NCBI GenBank assembly: GCA_017616895.1
Contig: JAFZXE010000005.1
Location: 62,001-126,000, forward strand
Length of the DNA: 64,000 nt
Direction: 5' to 3'
From: Bacteroidales bacterium
GTDB lineage: Bacteria; Bacteroidota; Bacteroidia; Bacteroidales; P3
Part shown: piece by piece, positions 61,737-64,000 of the stretch
How positions within the stretch are numbered: position 1 is the first letter of the stretch
How the letters are laid out: each line of letters opens with the position of its first letter
The notes under the pieces: model-generated
Database searches by the model: none
Seen by the model: the letters and a program-made list of their open reading frames with translations, nothing else
What the model was told of the DNA's origin: nothing
Translations under genes and position numbers: made by a program

Positions 61737-62654
61737 TTATTGAACCGACAGGATTTCGATGTCGAAAACCAAAGTGGCGTATGGAGGAATCATCTCGCCT
61801 GCACCTTTGGCACCGTAGGCGAGGTTTTCGGGGATGATGAGTTTGGCTTTCGAACCCTGGGCAAGTCCCATCAGGCCGTCGTCCCAACCTTTGATGAGGT
61901 TGGCCTGTCCAACCACAAACTCGAGGGCGTCGTGTTCTTCGAGACCGTTTTGCTGGGCAACCTCTTTGTTCGACGAGTCGAAGATTGTGCCGTTGAGCAG
62001 GTATCCGGTATAGGCGACCTTGATGCGGCGACCCACCTCAACTTTCGGGCCGTTGCCTTTCTTCGAGACGATGACATAGAGGCCTTCGTCGTTGGGTGTG
62101 GCGGTGATGTTGTTTTCGGAGATGTAGGTCTCGAGGGCTTTTTTCTGCTCGCCCTTCATCGATTCCATCTTCTGTTCAAACTCTTTCTTTGCGGCAGCCA
62201 TTTCTTCAGCCGATTTGACTGACACAAGGTTCACCTCGTAGTAGAGTTTCATATTTGTGCCGTTCTTGTATGAAGGAGGCATCTGGTTCGGCTGCAGCTG
62301 TGCCGCCATCTTGTCGGCATCGATAGCAAAGACCGCCTTGTCGCCCTCGTGCATCATGAGGAGACCTTCGGTGAGGTCGCCGTCAAAACGTCCGTCGGTG
62401 ACCACCAGTAGGTTGCCTGGGTCGCCCACGTTCGAGAAAAGGGTGTCGTTATCAAGACGCAGCAGCATCTCACCGTTGAGCAGGTCGCCTTTCTGAACTT
62501 GACGTCCATCGGCGTTCTGGGTGTCAAAACGGTAGTGCAGGCCGCTCTCGGTCTTTGTGAAGCCTTCGATGTCCGACTTGGGACCACGGTGGCAGGAAGT
62601 TACCATAAGAGCGCACAATAAGGCGCATGACAGTGTATAAACGACTTGTTTCAT
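61737..62654 (-). CDS. FKBP-type peptidyl-prolyl isomerase lipoprotein (copy 1)
   Basis: A 305-residue protein. The signal peptide ends in VTSC, so it is a lipoprotein. The first half (about 30-160) is a diverged FKBP-like domain (TESGLHYRF, EGLLMMHEGDKAVFAI). The second half is a standard FKBP domain: VEVGRRIKVAYTGYLLNGTIFDSS, LIKGWDDGLMGLAQGSKAKLIIP, AYGAKGAGEMIPPYATLVFDIEIL. It folds exported proteins at the membrane. It is the middle or last of three tandem paralogues. Confidence 0.93.
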   Translation of the reverse strand: MKQVVYTLSCALLCALMVTSCHRGPKSDIEGFTKTESGLHYRFDTQNADGRQVQKGDLLNGEMLLRLDNDTLFSNVGDPGNLLVVTDGRFDGDLTEGLLMMHEGDKAVFAIDADKMAAQLQPNQMPPSYKNGTNMKLYYEVNLVSVKSAEEMAAAKKEFEQKMESMKGEQKKALETYISENNITATPNDEGLYVIVSKKGNGPKVEVGRRIKVAYTGYLLNGTIFDSSNKEVAQQNGLEEHDALEFVVGQANLIKGWDDGLMGLAQGSKAKLIIPENLAYGAKGAGEMIPPYATLVFDIEILSVQ

Positions 62655-62687
62655 ATTAGTTTCTTGTTTATAGGTTATTGTTTCATT

Positions 62688-63608
62688 TTAATTCACAGAT
62701 ACCACTTCTACGTCAAACACCAGCGGTGAGTAGGGCGGTATGTCGTTGCCGGCTCCGGTGGCGCCGTAGGCAAGGTTTGAAGGGATGATAAGTGTGGCTT
62801 TAGCGCCTTTGCGCAATCCCGCGATGCCTTCTTCCCATCCTGATATCACCGAGCGCTGGCCGAGTGTGAAGGCAAACGGCTGGAAGTGACCACCCTGGCG
62901 ACCTTCCTCTTTGGCTACGCTCTCCATGTTGGTGTCAAACAGTTTTCCGTTGAGCAGGCGTCCTGCGTAATATACGCTCACGGTGCTGCCCTTTTCGGCT
63001 TTCTTGCCGACACCGGGCTTCTTCACTATCACATACATGCCGTTCTCGTTCGGTTTGACCTTGATATTGTTGTCCGCCACATACTGTTTGATGAGTTCTT
63101 CCTCGGCTTCCTGCTTTTTGTTCATCTCGGCCATATAGTCGGCTTCGCGTTTGGCTATGTCCTCTTTGTTGAGGATGTGGGTCAGGTGAACATCATAGTA
63201 TATGCGCATGTTCTGGTTTGGCTTGTAGCCTTTCGGCATCTGAGTGGCCTCGAGGAATTTAGCAATCGAATCGGCGGAAATGCCAAACACGGCGTGGTCG
63301 CCTTCGTGCATCATCAGGAACGCTTCGTTGTGACCGCCCTGGAACCAGTCGTCCTCGACGCGGGTGAAGATGTCGGGATGCCCGATGTTAGAAAACAATG
63401 TGTCGCCATCGAAAACAATGGACATCTCGCCTTCGAGCAGGTCGTCCATCTTGACAATCTGGGCGTCTTTGTTCTCTTCGATGAATTTGTACATCAAACC
63501 GCTTTCGGCGGTGTAGAAACCATCTTTGTCGGGCTTAGGTCCGCGGTTGCACGCTGCAAATATCATCATCGTTGCAGCCATCGCAAAAAGTATGTAAGTT
63601 TTTTTCAT
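62688..63608 (-). CDS. FKBP-type peptidyl-prolyl isomerase lipoprotein (copy 2)
   Basis: A 306-residue protein. The lipobox is IFAAC. It has the same two-domain layout as copy 1, with the first domain opening TAESGLMYKF and the second ending AYGATGAGNDIPPYSPLVFDVEVV. It is 33 nt upstream of copy 1 on the same strand, which suggests a duplication followed by divergence. A long linker helix (about 145-180; Lys/Glu-rich) joins the domains. Confidence 0.93.
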   Translation of the reverse strand: MKKTYILFAMAATMMIFAACNRGPKPDKDGFYTAESGLMYKFIEENKDAQIVKMDDLLEGEMSIVFDGDTLFSNIGHPDIFTRVEDDWFQGGHNEAFLMMHEGDHAVFGISADSIAKFLEATQMPKGYKPNQNMRIYYDVHLTHILNKEDIAKREADYMAEMNKKQEAEEELIKQYVADNNIKVKPNENGMYVIVKKPGVGKKAEKGSTVSVYYAGRLLNGKLFDTNMESVAKEEGRQGGHFQPFAFTLGQRSVISGWEEGIAGLRKGAKATLIIPSNLAYGATGAGNDIPPYSPLVFDVEVVSVN

Positions 63609-63639
63609 GTGAAAATATTTTATATTGTTCGATAAGGAA

Positions 63640-63840
63640 TTGCGTTATTGTGTTATTGCGTTATTGTGTTAGTGTGTTGATAGGTTGATATGTTTGAAAG
63701 GTTTGAGTGTTGATATGTGGATAGGTTGATATGATTGAAAGGTTTGAAATGTTTTAATGTTTAAAAGGTTTGAGGTTGGGTTTGTTGATATGTGGATATG
63801 TTGATATGTTGATATGTCGAGAGTATTTTTCTGTTTTATT
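63640..63840. repeat. Repeat tract between FKBP copies 2 and 3
   Basis: On the plus strand: TTATTGCGTTATTGTG-type units followed by many GTTGATATGTGGATAG-type and GAAAGGTTTGA-type units. On the minus strand these are the TAACGCAA, ATATCAAC and TTTCAAAC modules found before other starts. Confidence 0.85.
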
Positions 63841-63863
63841 TCTTATCCATTTACTATTTATTA

Positions 63864-63885
63864 ATTGCCCTGTGCGGGCACGCAC
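63864..63885 (-). repeat. Stop-associated hairpin repeat (after FKBP copy 3)
   Basis: A GTGCG-form copy on the minus strand, 12 nt after the TAA at 63898. Confidence 0.85.
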
Positions 63886-63897
63886 TCGATGTCAAAC

Positions 63898-64000
63898 TTA
63901 CTTCACTCTCACGTCATATATTAGAATTTTCCTGTTTGTTATCCTGTCGCCGTCGCCCACCATTCCGTAAGCTTCGTTCGACGGCACTATCACGTATGCC
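63898..64000 (-). CDS. FKBP-type lipoprotein (copy 3, C-terminal fragment)
   Basis: Only the last 34 codons are in the window. The sequence AYVIVPSNEAYGMVGDGDRI and the ending KILIYDVRVK match the C-terminal FKBP strands of copies 1 and 2. It is the third gene of the row, upstream of copy 2. Confidence 0.75.
   Translation of the reverse strand, partial: AYVIVPSNEAYGMVGDGDRITNRKILIYDVRVK

Overview
The window comes from a Bacteroidales-type genome (phylum Bacteroidota). Signs of this are the TAnnTTTG promoter -7 boxes without strong Shine-Dalgarno sites, a PorQ-like type IX secretion protein and a type IX cargo with a type B sorting domain, two DUF6266 proteins, a VirE_N/DUF3987 protein, and several lipoproteins with Bacteroidota-style lipoboxes. 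The family or genus cannot be told from the sequence alone. No rRNA, tRNA or CRISPR array was recognised.

Layout: (1) 1-2027, a partial HEGAH membrane protein, a flavodoxin lipoprotein and a DUF6266 protein, all on the minus strand. (2) 2933-16389, a visibly AT-richer island of twelve co-oriented genes: a von Willebrand A lipoprotein, a four-helix membrane protein, a tubulin/FtsZ-like GTPase, a very large Hsp70/actin-type ATPase, a membrane coiled-coil protein, a retropepsin-like lipoprotein, four proteins built on one N-terminal zinc ribbon with different C-terminal modules, an L,D-transpeptidase and a small lipoprotein. This is the best candidate for an undescribed system: a cytoskeleton-like, envelope-spanning machine. 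(3) 16832-27019, a DUF4143 ATPase, then gcvP, kamA, porQ, lplA, a thioredoxin and ftcD, largely amino-acid and one-carbon catabolism. (4) 27221-44937, a type IX cargo, then pepA, pdxA, polA, a SecD-like lipoprotein, an S9 peptidase, dnaG, a sigma-54 activator, aroA and miaA. (5) 45310-48742, an aldehyde dehydrogenase, an SDR and a second DUF6266 protein on the minus strand. (6) 49132-56216, an accessory stretch: a nested palindrome, a DUF1016 nuclease, an HNH nuclease with a small acidic partner, paired DIHDN-motif proteins and a VirE_N/DUF3987 gene set. (7) 56462-64000 on the minus strand: dxs, an exported protein, a PAP2 phosphatase, obgE, adk and three tandem FKBP-type lipoproteins (the last one partial).

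The second notable theme is the intergenic DNA. A hairpin (GTGCGTGCCCGCACAGGGC or its GTCCG/CGGAC version) sits at or just after the stop codon of many genes and shows a compensatory base-pair change. It is followed by simple-repeat modules in a recurring order (TTTTAAG-type, GGTCAGTGG-type, TAACGCAA-type, ATATCAAC-type) up to the next start. The same modules occur in frame inside genes: twice in the linker of the sigma-54 activator, in dxs, in the DUF3987 protein, at the C-terminus of the SDR and at the N-terminus of PorQ. This suggests that a mobile or expanding repeat family is being turned into coding sequence.

Core metabolism in the window points to an organism that uses peptides and amino acids: the S9 and M17 peptidases could feed glycine, lysine and histidine catabolism (GcvP, KamA, FtcD), with LplA lipoylating the glycine-cleavage H protein. 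All functional statements rest on motif recognition by eye; no database search was run.
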